Shown here in pieces: positions 41,174 to 53,800 of a DNA stretch of 64,000 bases (the stretch's first letter is position 1; each line of letters begins with the position of its first letter). A program made the translations under genes and the position numbers. Source of the stretch: Ottelia alismoides (taxonomy: Eukaryota; Streptophyta; Magnoliopsida; Alismatales; Hydrocharitaceae); the NCBI GenBank assembly GCA_037367405.1, contig JAZKJV010002315.1, forward strand, positions 520,703 through 584,702, read 5' to 3'. The notes below the pieces were generated by a model. It did no database searches and was not told where the DNA came from. It saw only the letters and a program-made list of their open reading frames with translations.

Positions 41174-44100
41174 TGATGAATCCACATTTCATCATCTTTA
41201 TTCTATCATTTTGGCACCAAAAACCCTAGCAAATGCCTGTAAAATAGCATTAAAACCATCATCTTAGCATTCATGCATGTGCATCTCAACAGTGTGTAAA
41301 TTACTGTAATTAAGGCCAAAATTATAGAATAAATAAAGAAAAGAAAAAGAATAAAATATTGTAAATATTTTATGACTCAAAACCCCCAAGACCTAGGCAT
41401 CTTGATGAATAGGTCGACAAGGAATAAAGTAGGGGGAGATAAGGTCAGGAACACAGTCAAAACACCTATACTCTTTATTCATTCTTTATTCATTTTGGGA
41501 CCTATTTTTGGTTCCACTTCTTATACATCAAATAAAGAAACTGTGTACATGAAAGTTGTAGATAATTTTATAAAGAAAAATACAAAATTGATTTCACAGA
41601 AAAATAATGTACAGATAAAAAGTTATGGTCTGAATAAAAATCCAGAATGCCAACTTCCCAGACCCGTATCTCACAAATAAAAACTCCAAATACAGCGTAC
41701 TCACCTTTAATTGTATATAGAAGAAAATAATCTAATTAATGGTGGTGGTTTCGCATTTGGCGGAGCTACGGTTTGAAAGTTGACTTTTGGACCCACATTG
41801 TATACTTGTACATATTAAAATATTCCATTTATTCTTTATTTATTATTTTTATAACTCTATATTTTTATAATGTTGTAAATAATACTTATAATAATTATGT
41901 ATAGAATCAGAATAAAAACATCATTAAAATACAAATAAAAATACTTGTATATATTCAATACATAGGTATATTACCTATATACATACCTATATAAACTACC
42001 TTTAGATTTTATTTAATATACAAATCATCTCAGAAAAATAAAATGAAAATATACTTATGTATATAAAAGTATGTTATAATTTTATAAAATACTAAATAAG
42101 GAGATTAAAAATACATAAAATAAAATAAAATATCAAAATGCACAGGTATTATACCTATAAAGGGTTAAAAAGGTGACTTGTAAAAATATATGTCATAAAA
42201 ATAAATAAAAATCAGAATAAAATACTACATAAAATTTTGAACATTTTTTATTTTATAACTTTTATTTAATTCGGCCATTTACTATTTTTAATTGAATTAA
42301 TAAAGATTTTTTCCAGGGTTTTTCCTGGTTGGTCCACGTGGACCAACCAGGTGCTAACCCTAGTTGACTTCGGTCAACTAGCTGACCTACACCTATAGCC
42401 CCTGTCAGACTTGGTTTTTGAGCCACCTTGGTGGCTTTTTCCCAGTCGAGTCTTGCATGATTTCGTGTTACTTCCTTCTGCAAACATCTTCACCAACCAT
42501 CCACCTATCTCGCCCAAGCTTAATCTTGGTCGTCGGACCCAAGATTTGCAAGATTTTCCTTGGTCTTTGGACCTCTGCCATCGGGGGTCAAACCAAATAA
42601 AACCGACCCCCCATTTTCAAATCAATTTCGAGTCCCCTTGGTCCACCCCTCTCCGCCCCTCTTGCGCTCCAAGCCTTGCCGGAGGTGACAGCTCCGCCGC
42701 GAGCCTCTCAGCCAAGGCGTCCGAGGTCGAGGGCGACTCCAGCACCTCCGCCAACCGCCGGCGTCGAGGTAACTTTCATCCTCTGGCTCCGGCCATCGAG
42801 GGCGTCCACTCCGCCATTTCTTTATTGCATTGTGTTCCTGGTAGCATAAGCATCAAAAACCCCAAAAAAATTAGAAGTCCCATCACGTATTTCGCCCATT
42901 CAACCATCATCGCCGGAGCGCAACTCCGGCCACCGTCAACCATCCCCCCTCGCGCTTAGTTTAGGTCCACCAAAGGTCCAGGCACTTTGCCCTGGACCTT
43001 CTAACTCTTTTTGCAGGGTCAAAGCGCGTTGAATCGCGCCTGGGAGCAATTTTGAGGCTCACCGGAGTTCAGCCGAGCCTCCCAGCTCCGCCACCTTCGC
43101 CTGAGCACCTCGGCCGTCGCCGAGGCATTTTGTAGCCCCCAGGAGGTAGACGACGACCCCAGGAGCCTCCACGGCCATTTTGAAGCACATTCGTCGCCGG
43201 AGGAGGGAGATCGAGGTCGGAGAAGCTCACCTTCGCCGGCGTTCGTCCCCGTTCTTGCAACCCTCTTCCCAGCCGTTGGATCGAGGAGGAGTCCCAGATC
43301 GCACAGTTGCCGTTGGATCTTCCTCAGCCTCGACCGTCAGATCAACTCAGGAGGATCTAATCTTGGCCGCACATCCGCGAAGCGCCATCGGCCGTCCACA
43401 ACGCGCCACGTGTTTAAGTGGCCCTCCATCCGCCGTTGGATCGCGCGCAAGAGGGTATTTTGCAACTCACCCCTTGCGCATTTTTGTATTTAATATTTAG
43501 TTTTTAAACTTTCGTCTGTAGTTTAAATATTTTGTAATATTTGCAAGTAGGCCCCCAAACTTTTGATATTTGCACTTAGGTCCTCCGCCACGTCACCTCA
43601 CGTGACCTGTACACGTGAGGTGGGGGCATTTTGCAGAGGAACCCCTGTACGTTTGGGTATTTCTTTTTGGTCCTAAAATTTTGGCGATAAGTGTAAAAGT
43701 TTAGGTTATTTTGCAACTAAGCCCCCTGGGTTCTCTGATATTGCATTCCAGTCCCTCCCAGGCGCGTGCTAGTCACGCGCCCTGGTGGGTAATTTGTGGG
43801 CATACCCCAGCATCTTTTGTAATTGCTTTTTGGTTCCAAAACTTGAATATATAGTGTAATATTTTGTGGAAAATTGCATGTTAGCCCCTGGATGTTTTGA
43901 ATATTGCATGTATGCCCTTGCCAGGCCTGTTTAACATTTGTATGCTTGTTGTATTTATTTGAGTGATCTTTTTAAGCCCAAAAATTTCACAAAATTAGAC
44001 TTAAGCTCCTGGACCTGTGTACTTTAACGCCACCTATTTAGTTTTTGATTTTATTTTATTTTCCTATTTACTAAAAATCAAAAACTCCCTATTTGTGCAC

Positions 44101-45014
44101 TGTCTAGCTTAGAAAAGACCAAAAAAATATTAAAACACCTCCAAAAATTCCAAAAAAATCACATAGTGTCTATTTTATTATCTTTTAGTGTCAGTCCAAA
44201 AATCATTAAAAATTTCAAAAGAAAAACACGAAAAAATTAAAAACTCTTAAAAACTTCAAAAAAATATAAAAAATAGCAGAAAACTCCAAAAAATATAAAC
44301 TCAGCTTCTGTTTATCCCTTAGTTTATTCTCTTTATTGGAAAAATGGTGTGAAACATTTTTGAGTACTGGTTGCTATTTTTAAATTACATTTTATTCACA
44401 GCCAGCCTTAGTTTCACTGTTTTCCTTTATTTCAGTCTTTAAAAATACCAAAAACACCTTGAAAAATCCCCAAAAATCACAAAAACAGTAAAAAACCCTA
44501 AAAATACCAAAAACATTTTATTTCTGAATTTTTGAGTATTTTGGTGCCCTTTTATTAATATTTTAACTTGTCTTTCTTTATATTGTCCTTACTTTCCAAT
44601 ATTGAAAAAAGAAAAAAAAAATATAAAATATAAAATATAAAAATCAGAAAATTAAAAATCAAATACAAAAAAATATAAAATTAAAATAAAAAAAATAAAA
44701 AAAATTAAAAATTAAAAACCCACAAAAAAATTGATTGACTTGCTTGCTTAGTGTATACACATCACACACTCACACACTTGTGCATTCATTTGCTTGGACT
44801 ACACTGTTTGCTCCCTGTGTTCGAACTCTCTGCATACTTGCCCTTTACATCTTTTGTGCAGAGTTAAAAATAAATTTTAACTCCACATTTATTTCTAATT
44901 GTTGATTTTTAGTGTGGGTTAATTGTTGATCTTAGCAGGATTTAGCGTGGTCAACACACGACTGAGTTCACGCTTTGTGCTGAACTTAAGACCACCTATT
45001 TTCGGCCAAAATCA
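41174..45014 (+). mobile_element. 3' LTR of the young Athila element
   Basis: 3841 bp, nearly identical to the 5' copy. Differences I see are G here for A in the 5' copy at 42733, 42763 and 43026, T for A near 44740, and a changed A/T run near 44690-44705. It ends AAAATCA at 45014, followed by the duplicated CGACT. Confidence 0.93.
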
Positions 45015-45019
45015 CGACT

Positions 45020-45203
45020 CCACATTAAACATCCTCCCCAAGTCCGTCTTTGACCAACTCAAAATTGGACAACTAAAAAAGACTAGGGTGATCCTTCAAT
45101 TACCCGATCGATCTACCAAAAGATTGCGGGGGATCGTTTCTGTCGTCGTAAATTTCTGAGGTAAAGAACATAAGGTGGACTTGACATTGAGCACCCCGGA
45201 AGG
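45020..45203 (+). pseudogene. Protease-like frame, outer element, 3' part
   Basis: This continues the frame cut at 26278: LNILPKSVFDQLKIGQLKK and TRVILQLPDRSTKRLRGIV match the Athila protease region after the active site (INLLPKA..., LQLADRS...GIV). A TGA at 45157-45159 and a frameshift before 45204 separate it from the final ILGKPFLA strand. It is dead through both these lesions and the insertion. Confidence 0.7.
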
Positions 45204-45842
45204 ATGTCTGAGTCTCCTATTATTTTAGGAAAGCCGTTCTTAGCCTCCGCTAAGGCGATCGTCGATTGCGAGACTCAGGAAATCAAGTTCTCGAACTTGG
45301 ACCACAATGAACACAACCCCAATGACACATCCTGCTCTGAGGAAAACCAACTTGAATCCAACAGTTATGATCAGGAGATAAATATTTCACATTATCATAC
45401 ATCTCCGCATGACACACGGATACAAACCCAAGGAGAGTCACCTAAAAGACTGACTATTGGACAAACTTCGGATTCTCACCACCCTATCACTGCTCCTAGG
45501 AAAAATCATGATTTTGGAGCTTATGAGGAATGGGACCATATTATTGAAGATCACCACGATTATTTGAGTGGTCCAATCTTCGAGTCGGTAGTAATTCATG
45601 AGATACTTGAACCATATAAAGAACCAACTCCGGAAACATCCGACGTCACCAAAATTCACGATCATCCGGAAGTGACATCAACACCCCCAGCCATAAACCA
45701 CAAAATCACCAGGAACAATCTCCCTCGACCAAAGCAGCGCATGACCCTTCAAGAATTGGTCGACTTTTACGGGGATTCATCTGATGAGGAACTCACGAAT
45801 GCCACATCGGTTACTCAAGACAGGGAGATGAAGACTGTCTAA
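45204..45842 (+). pseudogene. End of protease and acidic tail, outer element
   Basis: Begins SPIILGKPFLASAKAIVDCE, the last strands of an Athila-type protease (compare LGRPFLATAKA in the young element). It continues as ~180 residues of acidic, His/Asp/Ser-rich sequence without a known domain and ends LQELVDFYGDSSDEELTN. In an autonomous element, reverse transcriptase would follow; here the frame stops at 45842 and the sequence passes straight to non-coding DNA. The 212-codon length suggests the frame was kept open until recently. Confidence 0.6.
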
Positions 45843-46207
45843 CTTCCTCCCAATACTTCTCAAGGAACAAACCGACCAAGAAAGCTACCTTTGACCTTAG
45901 ACATCAGGTGATTTCTGAAGAGTCCTCGTCCGATCATGATGTGGTTCATCAGATAAATGCAATAGGTACAGCTATGATCCAGGGCACTTACCTCTGATCG
46001 ACAAAAGTTGGAGGTCCTCTGCAGACAACTACTATTCTCCTGAGGACGACTCCGACGATGGCTGGTCTTCTTCATCAGCCCCCTCTTCATCACACACCAC
46101 ATCTCCATACTATCTCCCTCCACACTCCCGCAAGAAGGTCCGTCACAAACCTCCTTGATCTTGTACATCCGCAAATATAACCAGTTCCCCATCTGTAATT
46201 ATCCGAT

Positions 46208-46242
46208 TATACTTAGGCTGACCTGAGCCTAAGTATAGGGGG
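46208..46242 (+). promoter_or_regulatory. Hairpin plus G-run unit, outer element
   Basis: TATACTTAGGCT (46208-46219) pairs perfectly with AGCCTAAGTATA (46226-46237) around GACCTG; GGGGG follows. It is the same design as units 1-3 of the young element with different inner base pairs. Confidence 0.7.
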
Positions 46243-46293
46243 ACCGCTACCATTGTTTATACAATGCTTCTCTTCTTTTGTTTTTGTCCCATC

Positions 46294-46366
46294 TATATTT
46301 CGTACGAGCTATGTCTACATTTCACTTTGTGCCATGAGGACATAGCACAAGCTAAGTATAGGGGGG
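46294..46366 (+). promoter_or_regulatory. Long bulged hairpin plus G-run, outer element
   Basis: Counterpart of 39137-39212: TACGAGCTATGTC, then GAGGACATAGC and GCTAAGTATA followed by six G's at 46361-46366. CATAGCTCGTACT downstream (near 46396) repeats the alternative partner seen in the young element. Confidence 0.65.
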
Positions 46367-47802
46367 TGTTTGTTTATATTTTATCTACTTTATCCATAGC
46401 TCGTACTTTAATCATTTTTATCTAACATCGGGGATGGGTACAAGTAGTGTGTATAATACCTATTTTTCAAAAAAACAAACACAAAAAAACAAAAACAAAA
46501 AAAAACTTTTTGCATTAAAAAAAAGAAGAAAATCATCACTCATGGTCTTGCATTTCATCAAGCATTTCATGCATTCCTTGGTTGATATATTCCTGACACA
46601 TTCACCATCACTCAAGGCTTGAGGATTTTTTAGGACAATTGATTTCTGAGATCTTGATATTCTGATTTAGCCTTCTTTAGTCATTAGGATTTTGAACTTA
46701 ATAATCCACACTTTCCCAGTTTGAAAGAATTGAGCGCTATATTGCACTCTTCATCTCTACCTTCAAAAAGAATATGATCAGCACAATCACTCCCACAACT
46801 GCATGATTGATGAGATGAGTTTAGATATCACTTGAGGAACTAGGACTAGAGATTTGAGTTTAACCCGATCTGATGATATTCGAGGATGGGATAAAGTTAA
46901 TGAAGGCTGCAGAAAACCTGAGTGTCAGCAAAACCCTAGCCAGTATGTGAACAAGATTCATATGCTATCTCTTTGATAAATGACCTAAGTGCCAGGGTGT
47001 GATAAAACTTAATGAAAATTGTTGATCAGTGTGCGCCAACTTTTGGTAAAAGCAGTGGAGCTAGCCAAAAAAATAATAATAATAGAAATGCCAAGAAAAG
47101 CTCTATCATCCAAAGTCAAATTCTAAATGAGCTTCCACCAATGGCGAGCGCTCCCAAACATTTTCAAAAGTGTCCACTTGGACCAAGCACTAATTAGGAC
47201 CAAGGAGTCAGGCTGACACCACAAAAAGGGCTCTGCATTGTAAGCGATACAAGTCTGGGTGTCGAAGGTATCTTAGATACTTAGAAAAGACACACCCTGG
47301 TGTATTCTCAGAAAAACAAGTGCAGACGACTCCAACTCTCTTGACGGACACATTGATCAGCAATATTAAAATTTACATGTGTTGAGTAAAAAGGCACTCG
47401 AGAGGCACCTTGTTCCAATGTGAGGGAGAGAAAATTAGACACAATCCTATGCCCTCCATCATCTGGCTGTCCATCTACACTTTCAAGTCTGACAAACTAA
47501 TGAGACGATTGACTGAAGCAAGAATAGACTTATTCCCTAGTGTTGAGGATTAGGTCTAGAGGAGGATCTTTGGGACTGGAACTTTTAGTGATGCCCCGAC
47601 TCGACTCTCATGAAATGCAGCACACTTAAAATCATATCCTTATGTACAAACAGAGAGTCTGAAAATTAGAGAGGTTGGATTCCTTTTGATTAAAGCTTGG
47701 TTGAGCCCAGAATTTTAGGATCACTCAAATTAAGGGTCTTCTATGAATTAATCCTTGAAAATTCACATGCACAATCAGGGATGTATTCAACTGTCATTCA
47801 TT

Positions 47803-47839
47803 CATGCTCGGAGACGAGCATGGTCTAAGTATAAGGGTA
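47803..47839 (+). promoter_or_regulatory. PPT-proximal hairpin and polypurine tract, outer element
   Basis: CATGCTCG (47803-47810) and CGAGCATG (47815-47822) form a perfect 8-bp stem around GAGA. Then 17 bases (GTCTAAGTATAAGGGTA) lead to the LTR at 47840. Stem length and spacing equal those in the young element; stem sequence differs. Confidence 0.8.
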
Positions 47840-50800
47840 TGATGAATCTCGTATTCATCATGCTAAAATCGATCATTTAGGCTATGTTTCCCTTCATCTA
47901 CTTGTAATTAATCATTAATAGAGCATTATTAGCCATCATGCATGTGTGATTAATATTTGCATTTCATCATGCATAAATTGCATTTAAAATCCCGTGTAAA
48001 TTAGCCCAAAAAGCCGCTAATTTCTCACATTTTTAATTAATTCATCCTAACTCCGATTGACCCAAAACTAACTCCATTGTGTATATATTTTTAACTTCAT
48101 TAAATATGAAATACAAAAAATTACTAACTCCAATAAGTGTCAAATAATCCCAAAGTCTAATTTCACATCTGACAGACTAAAATGAGCATATCTCCCTCAT
48201 ACAGTGTCCGATTTTGGTCTACTCACTTTTAAAGTACGCCATTTTCAAATACCTTCAAAACAAGACCAATTTCGTAAAATTCGGAGCTCATTTGTGAAAG
48301 TTGGGTTCTGGGCCTCTTTTGCGCATTTTGACTTTTTGCTATTTTTGACCTGAGTTTTTTTGTACTTAGTTAACCCTTTTAATTTTATTTCTTCTTCATT
48401 GGTGTTCTTCGATGAAAGTTTTATTAAGCGACGTAAAAATCCAAATCCAGATCAAAACTGAAATCAAAGAAACTGACTGAGTCTAAGCGTCCGTTGTCGG
48501 TCTGCACAAAAGTTGTGTGTTTCTGACTTCTATTTTATTTTCCTAATTTCTTATTTACTAAAAATCCAAAAAATTAGATTAAGGTGTAATTAATTTTTTT
48601 GTATTTTATCATATTTTTTTATATTTTTTATCCTCTCTAAAACTACAAAAAATTACAATACCCCCAAAATCCAGTTTTCTATACACACGGAGAACCACCA
48701 AAAATACCACTTCAAGTAGGTGACCTCTTTTGCTCTCGGATCATGAAAGTTGTAGATCTCAACGAGACGAACAACTTTTGTGAAGAAAAATTTTCAATCT
48801 GAGGTCTCCTTCTATTTCTTTTCTATTTTTCTTTGCCTTTAAATTTTGAATTTTTTGGGGGCGCCACGTGGCAGCTCCTAGGTGCGCCACGTGGTACCCC
48901 CACTTTGTCTCTCTCCAGGCCTTCCCCGGGTCACGTGCATGGCACGTGACCCTCCTCCTTCGTCTTCCCCATCCAGCCGTTTTCCCCAGCCATTCCTCCG
49001 CCATGCATGGTGCCATCAAAATCCCTCGCAGCCGTTACGCCCCCTGGTATTGCCCTAGCCCAGCTCCCTATAAGAGCTCGCCGACCCCCGCCATCAGCCC
49101 CATCCGCCCTTTCTCCCTCAAGCACCGGTGACAGCGGTTGCTTTTGCCCCGGCGCGATCCAGAGGACCTTGCACCTCTGTGCTGTTGAAGCTCAGCCTCG
49201 TGCTCCCGCCAAGCACGGAGGCGAAGACCGGAGTTGAGCTTCTGCTCCTCCAAACACAGGCATACCTCCACCTTCTCCGATCACCTCCACTCGACAACTC
49301 CACTGCACCTCTGCCTTCATTTTTTTACTCCTTGCAGGTTCTCAGCTTCCAAGCCGAGGCGGCAGGGTCCCTCAGCTCCTCCACCTCTACCCGTCGAAGC
49401 CTCAGCCACGCCTCACGGCACTCAACCTTCCGCCTTGGTCCTCACCCTCCGACCGCCTCGCAGCCGCCCGCGCGGCGCTTCCACCTCTGCGCCTCCACCC
49501 TCGCACCGTGTGTCGGTCGAGGGGCGGCATCCCCTCCCTCCGTTGCGAGCCCGCCAGTGGCTCCTTCTCCACCACCCGCCGCGCCCAGCGCCCCACCCTG
49601 ATCGTGCGGGATTGCCGCCTGCAACATCGTCGCACCTCCCGCCTCGCAGCCGCGTAGGGGTGTTCGCCTGCGCCCAGTGCCGCCCTCCGCCATCAGGTGC
49701 CGCCTGCGCCCAGCGTGCGTGGGTGCGTTCTGGAATCCCCAATCACGTGAGAAGCACGTGAGGAGGGGGTAGTTTTCATCAAGGCCCCCAGTTTCCTGCA
49801 ATTTACGAAGTGCCCCTAAGTTTGCTGGAAAAATTGCATCAAAAGCCCGACAGATTTTACAAATATCAGATAAGCCCCTAAGGGATCCTTTTGAAGAAGA
49901 AATTTTATTTTCTTTACATTTTAGTCCCTGATGAATACCCATTCATCACTCTTTATTCTTATATTTTAGCTATAAAAACCTTTGCAAATGCATGTAGATG
50001 TATGTAAATAGGAATAATTACCAAAAGCATGCATTGTGTAAAAACCTATAATTAGCATGTTTTTGTGCAAAAATAAAAGAATAAAGATTAAAAAGAAAAA
50101 GATGGAAATATTTAGAATAAATATTGAGCAACCTAACCCAAGGGAGGGCTCAGCATGGGCCTGACCGCATAAAAGCCAAAGTAGAGGGAGATAGGGGCTC
50201 AGGTGTGTAAATATTTATGAAATAAATAAAGATATTTTCCTCACCAAAAATATGCTTGTAAATACTTGTATATATTTATAAAATATAAAAACCAGAAGAA
50301 AAAGTTAAAAATCAAAAAGACCAAAAATATCCCTTTCATCATGTACATAAATCACCCTTCCATATTTATTTAACCTTGTAAATAAATAAAAGCAATTTTC
50401 AAACTTTTTGTAAATAGTCTATATTATGTATTGTAAATAAATAAAATAAAAACAATTAAAATCAAAACAAAATAAAAATAGCAAAATTAAAAATACAAAA
50501 ATACATTGTACATATACCATACATATGTATTTATTTGACCTATGTATATAAATAAGAAAAATAAAATAAAAACACCCTTTTATTCCTTATTTTATTCTAT
50601 AAATAAATAAAATATAAAATAAGGATAAAATTGTATAAAAATAATAATTAAAAATCAAAAATCAAAACCCTATATATTGTACATATACCTATAGATAGTA
50701 CATACTATGTATATAGCTTATTTTTATTTCGAAAAAATTAGTAAAAATCACCAAAAAATAGAAAAAATAAAAGAAAAATATTTCATGTTTTGAGTTTTGG

Positions 50801-53800
50801 CTGAATTGGGCCCTAGCTGCCCTCATTTGTCACTTCAATATTCGGCCACGTGGCCCATTCTCATTGGGTCCTGGGGATGTTGACCGCCCGGTCAACTACC
50901 CCCCCCCCCAGGACCACTTCCCACGGGTCTGAGCTCCGGACCCGATTTCTCCAATTTTTGCCCGCTCAACCCGATCACCATTTCATCAAACCCCGGCTCC
51001 GAATTGCTCACGTCATATCCGTCAACCTCGCCGGGGTATCCACCTCGAGATCCGCGCTCCAGAATGCCCTACCCGCGCTCATCTTCTCGGACCCCTCCGG
51101 CATATATAAGCGAGCTCCGCCACCTTCTCTCTCCATCTTTGGCCATTTGCTTCGTTCTCCAGTGAGCTCCAGAGAGAGTGTGAGGTGACAGCTCGCATCC
51201 CCGACCTGTTGCAGCGAGGAGAGCCGGCGAATCCATTGATCCGGCGACGTAGCCGCCGCAGCTCCGCCACCTGAGCGAGCTTCGAGCCTCGGGCCGAGAC
51301 GTCCCTTGAGGCCAAGACCGGGAGCTTCCCCAGCTCCGTCACAGTCTCACCGTTCACCCAGGTAACCCCTTAGGCTACCCATTTCCCTCGATTTCAGTTT
51401 TCCCCCAAATCGCGCCGCCGTCGTATTTTTCCGATTCACCCCGGTTCCGTCCACCATCCGATCATCGGACCCGACCTTCACGTTCGCCTTCGTCCGACGC
51501 ACCTTCTGCACCCACTCACTCAACCCAGCTCGCACATGAGCTGGGAACCGGGCTCCTCCGTCCACCACCTTCGCCGGAGCCCGCCGTCTCGACGCACCAG
51601 CCACCCCCACTTCGCCTAACTGGGTCGAGGCACTTTGCCCTCGACCCGCGAGTCTTCTGAGATACTTTGCAGGTCCAGCAAAGGCCATCTGAGGCCTTTC
51701 CCGTTCAGACCAGGAGTCTCACCTCCGCCACCCTCGTCGGAGCTCCCCCGAGCTCGGTTGGGGCATTGGAGAGCATCAGCAGCTGCGCACAGCCACGCCG
51801 AAGCTTCTCCGATACTTAGGCGCAGCAGAGGAGGCCGGAGTCGCTTCCACGAGGCCGGCGAAGTTCGCCGGCCGCCTGTTCGTCCAGGACCTCCAGCTAC
51901 CGTTGATCATCGCCTCCCGCTCCAGATCACATCTTGTCCATCCGTTCGAGGAGCTGCTTCCACCGCCCGATCTTTGGAGGATCGACCGCAGCCGTTGGAT
52001 CACAAGCCACTTCGCTTCCACGCCATCCGATCAGCCACATAACAGTCATCCAACGCCCTCGCTTAATAAAGGGTAAATTACCCTTAGGCCCCGCTTTTAT
52101 GTTTATTTCATTTTAGTCCTGTAAATGTTAAAATCAGTTGTTTAGTTTTAGGGTAATTTACATAGTGGACCCTAAGCTTTAGTTTATTTGCATTTATACC
52201 CCTGCCAGTGGTGGACACATGCTTCGACACGTGATTTCTTTGGGTTATTTGCAGTAGATACCCTTGTAGTTCTGGATGTTATTCAATGAATGAAAGTTTT
52301 TAGATATTTGCATTTATACCCCTGTGCGTGATTTATTTGAGCATGTGCGATATTTTTTTGGGTTATTTGCAGATAGCCCTTGGACTTTTGGTACTTGTTA
52401 CCAATAAGCCCTCGGAATTTATTTTTCTTACATTTGGGTCCCTGAGTGCCCCAGGCACGCGCTTGGCACGTGTTTTGCTGGGTATTTTGCACCAGGACCC
52501 CCAGAACTTTGGGTATTTGCACTTTGGTCCCTGTGCACAGTGCCCTATCTCTATTTCTGAATAAAATATCAAATCACCTCCAAATCCAACGAAAATTTGA
52601 AACATGGCTCCTGCCAAGGTGTAGGATTTTCGAGGATTTTTGAGGACATTTTTGATCTCGTTTAATATTTTTAAAAATTCAAAAACAATCAGTTTTGCTA
52701 CTGTCTAACCTTAAAAATCACAAAAAAATATTAAATATTGTCCAAAAATTACAAAAAAATTGTCCACTGTTTGTTTTGCTTAGTTTGATTTTCTAGCCAA
52801 TTTTGGCTATTTTTCACCACTGAAAACCACTAAAAACTTAAAAACACTCAAAAAACCATAAAAATTCTAGTAAAAATATTAAAAACCCAAAAATAATAAA
52901 ATTGGTACCTAAATTTTACTTGTTTTATCATCTTTATAGGAAAATTACCTCCAGGCCATTTTAAGGCCCTTAGATATTTTATCTAGGGCTTTTTGGCTCG
53001 ACTGGACAGTACCATCTCTTTTAGCCACTGTTTGATTTTTAGAAAATTAAATAAAGATCAGAAAATTCTCAAAAATTCACCAAAAACACTAAAAAATATA
53101 AAACACATAAAAACATTTTTGTTGGAATTTCTGCTTGACTTTTAGTGCCTTTAATAAATTGTTGAATTGTGTGCTTGGTTGTTTTTATCATTTTCTTAAT
53201 AAACTAAAAAATCTAAAAAAAATATAAAACAAGTTAAAAACCACTAAAAAGATTTTTTCCTGTTATTTTGACTACTTCGTAGGCCTCTCGGCCAATCCGT
53301 GCTCCTTGAGTTCGACCTTGGGTGCTATACCAGGTTAATCACATAGCAGGACCGCTATCTCGTGATTTTATTGATTTTATCTATTTCGAGTGGTTCATTT
53401 TTCTTGATCGACATATCGTCTGAGTGACCAAGGTCGCAACGACCACTTCTGTACCTTTATCTTAGTCACTCGGTTTTTCGTGTCATCAGTCCCTGAAACT
53501 TCATTTTATCATATCTTTCTCGTACGGATTCCGATTTTAGCATATAATATGTCATTTTGAAGCTCTTTTCATGCTCTACCGACCATTTAGCATAGTTTGT
53601 GAACAAATCTGAGGTGGTTTGTTGATAATTACTCTTCAAGGATCTAATTTGACATGCAGGGTCAATTTTAACATCGTTGTGCTGTAGAGAAATTGATGAT
53701 ATTTATGTAGGGACTCCATTGAGAAAAGCTTGGGAAATAAATCTTGATGCATAATTTAATAATTATTTATTTAGGATTTAATCTGTGAAGGAGTTTCGGA

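Larger units (their letters stand above)
26279..45014 (+). mobile_element. Full-length young Athila (Ty3/gypsy) retrotransposon, 18.7 kb
   Basis: Perfect 5-bp duplications CGACT flank it (26274-26278, 45015-45019). LTRs of 3842 and 3841 bp begin TGATGAATCC and end AAAATCA. By eye they differ at only about five or six positions (for example 27838/42733, 27868/42763 and 28131/43026, plus an A-run indel), so insertion is recent. The order is LTR, tRNA-Asp primer site, leader, gag, protease, reverse transcriptase, RNase H, integrase, 2.5-kb non-coding region with hairpins, polypurine tract, LTR. Domain order and sequences place it in the Athila lineage. Gag and pol are in different frames and a TAG lies before the protease, so independent function is uncertain. 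Confidence 0.95.
45843..47802 (+). other. 3' non-coding region of the outer element
   Basis: About 2 kb. After a decayed acidic stretch (to ~46160) come two hairpin/G-run units (46208-46242 and 46294-46366) and AT-rich DNA. No reverse transcriptase, integrase or env-like frame was found in any frame. Confidence 0.6.

Noticed and set aside
49128..49761. Proline/serine-rich frames of 157-175 codons
   Set aside because: Inside the outer 3' LTR in C-rich DNA, several frames open together, no domain.
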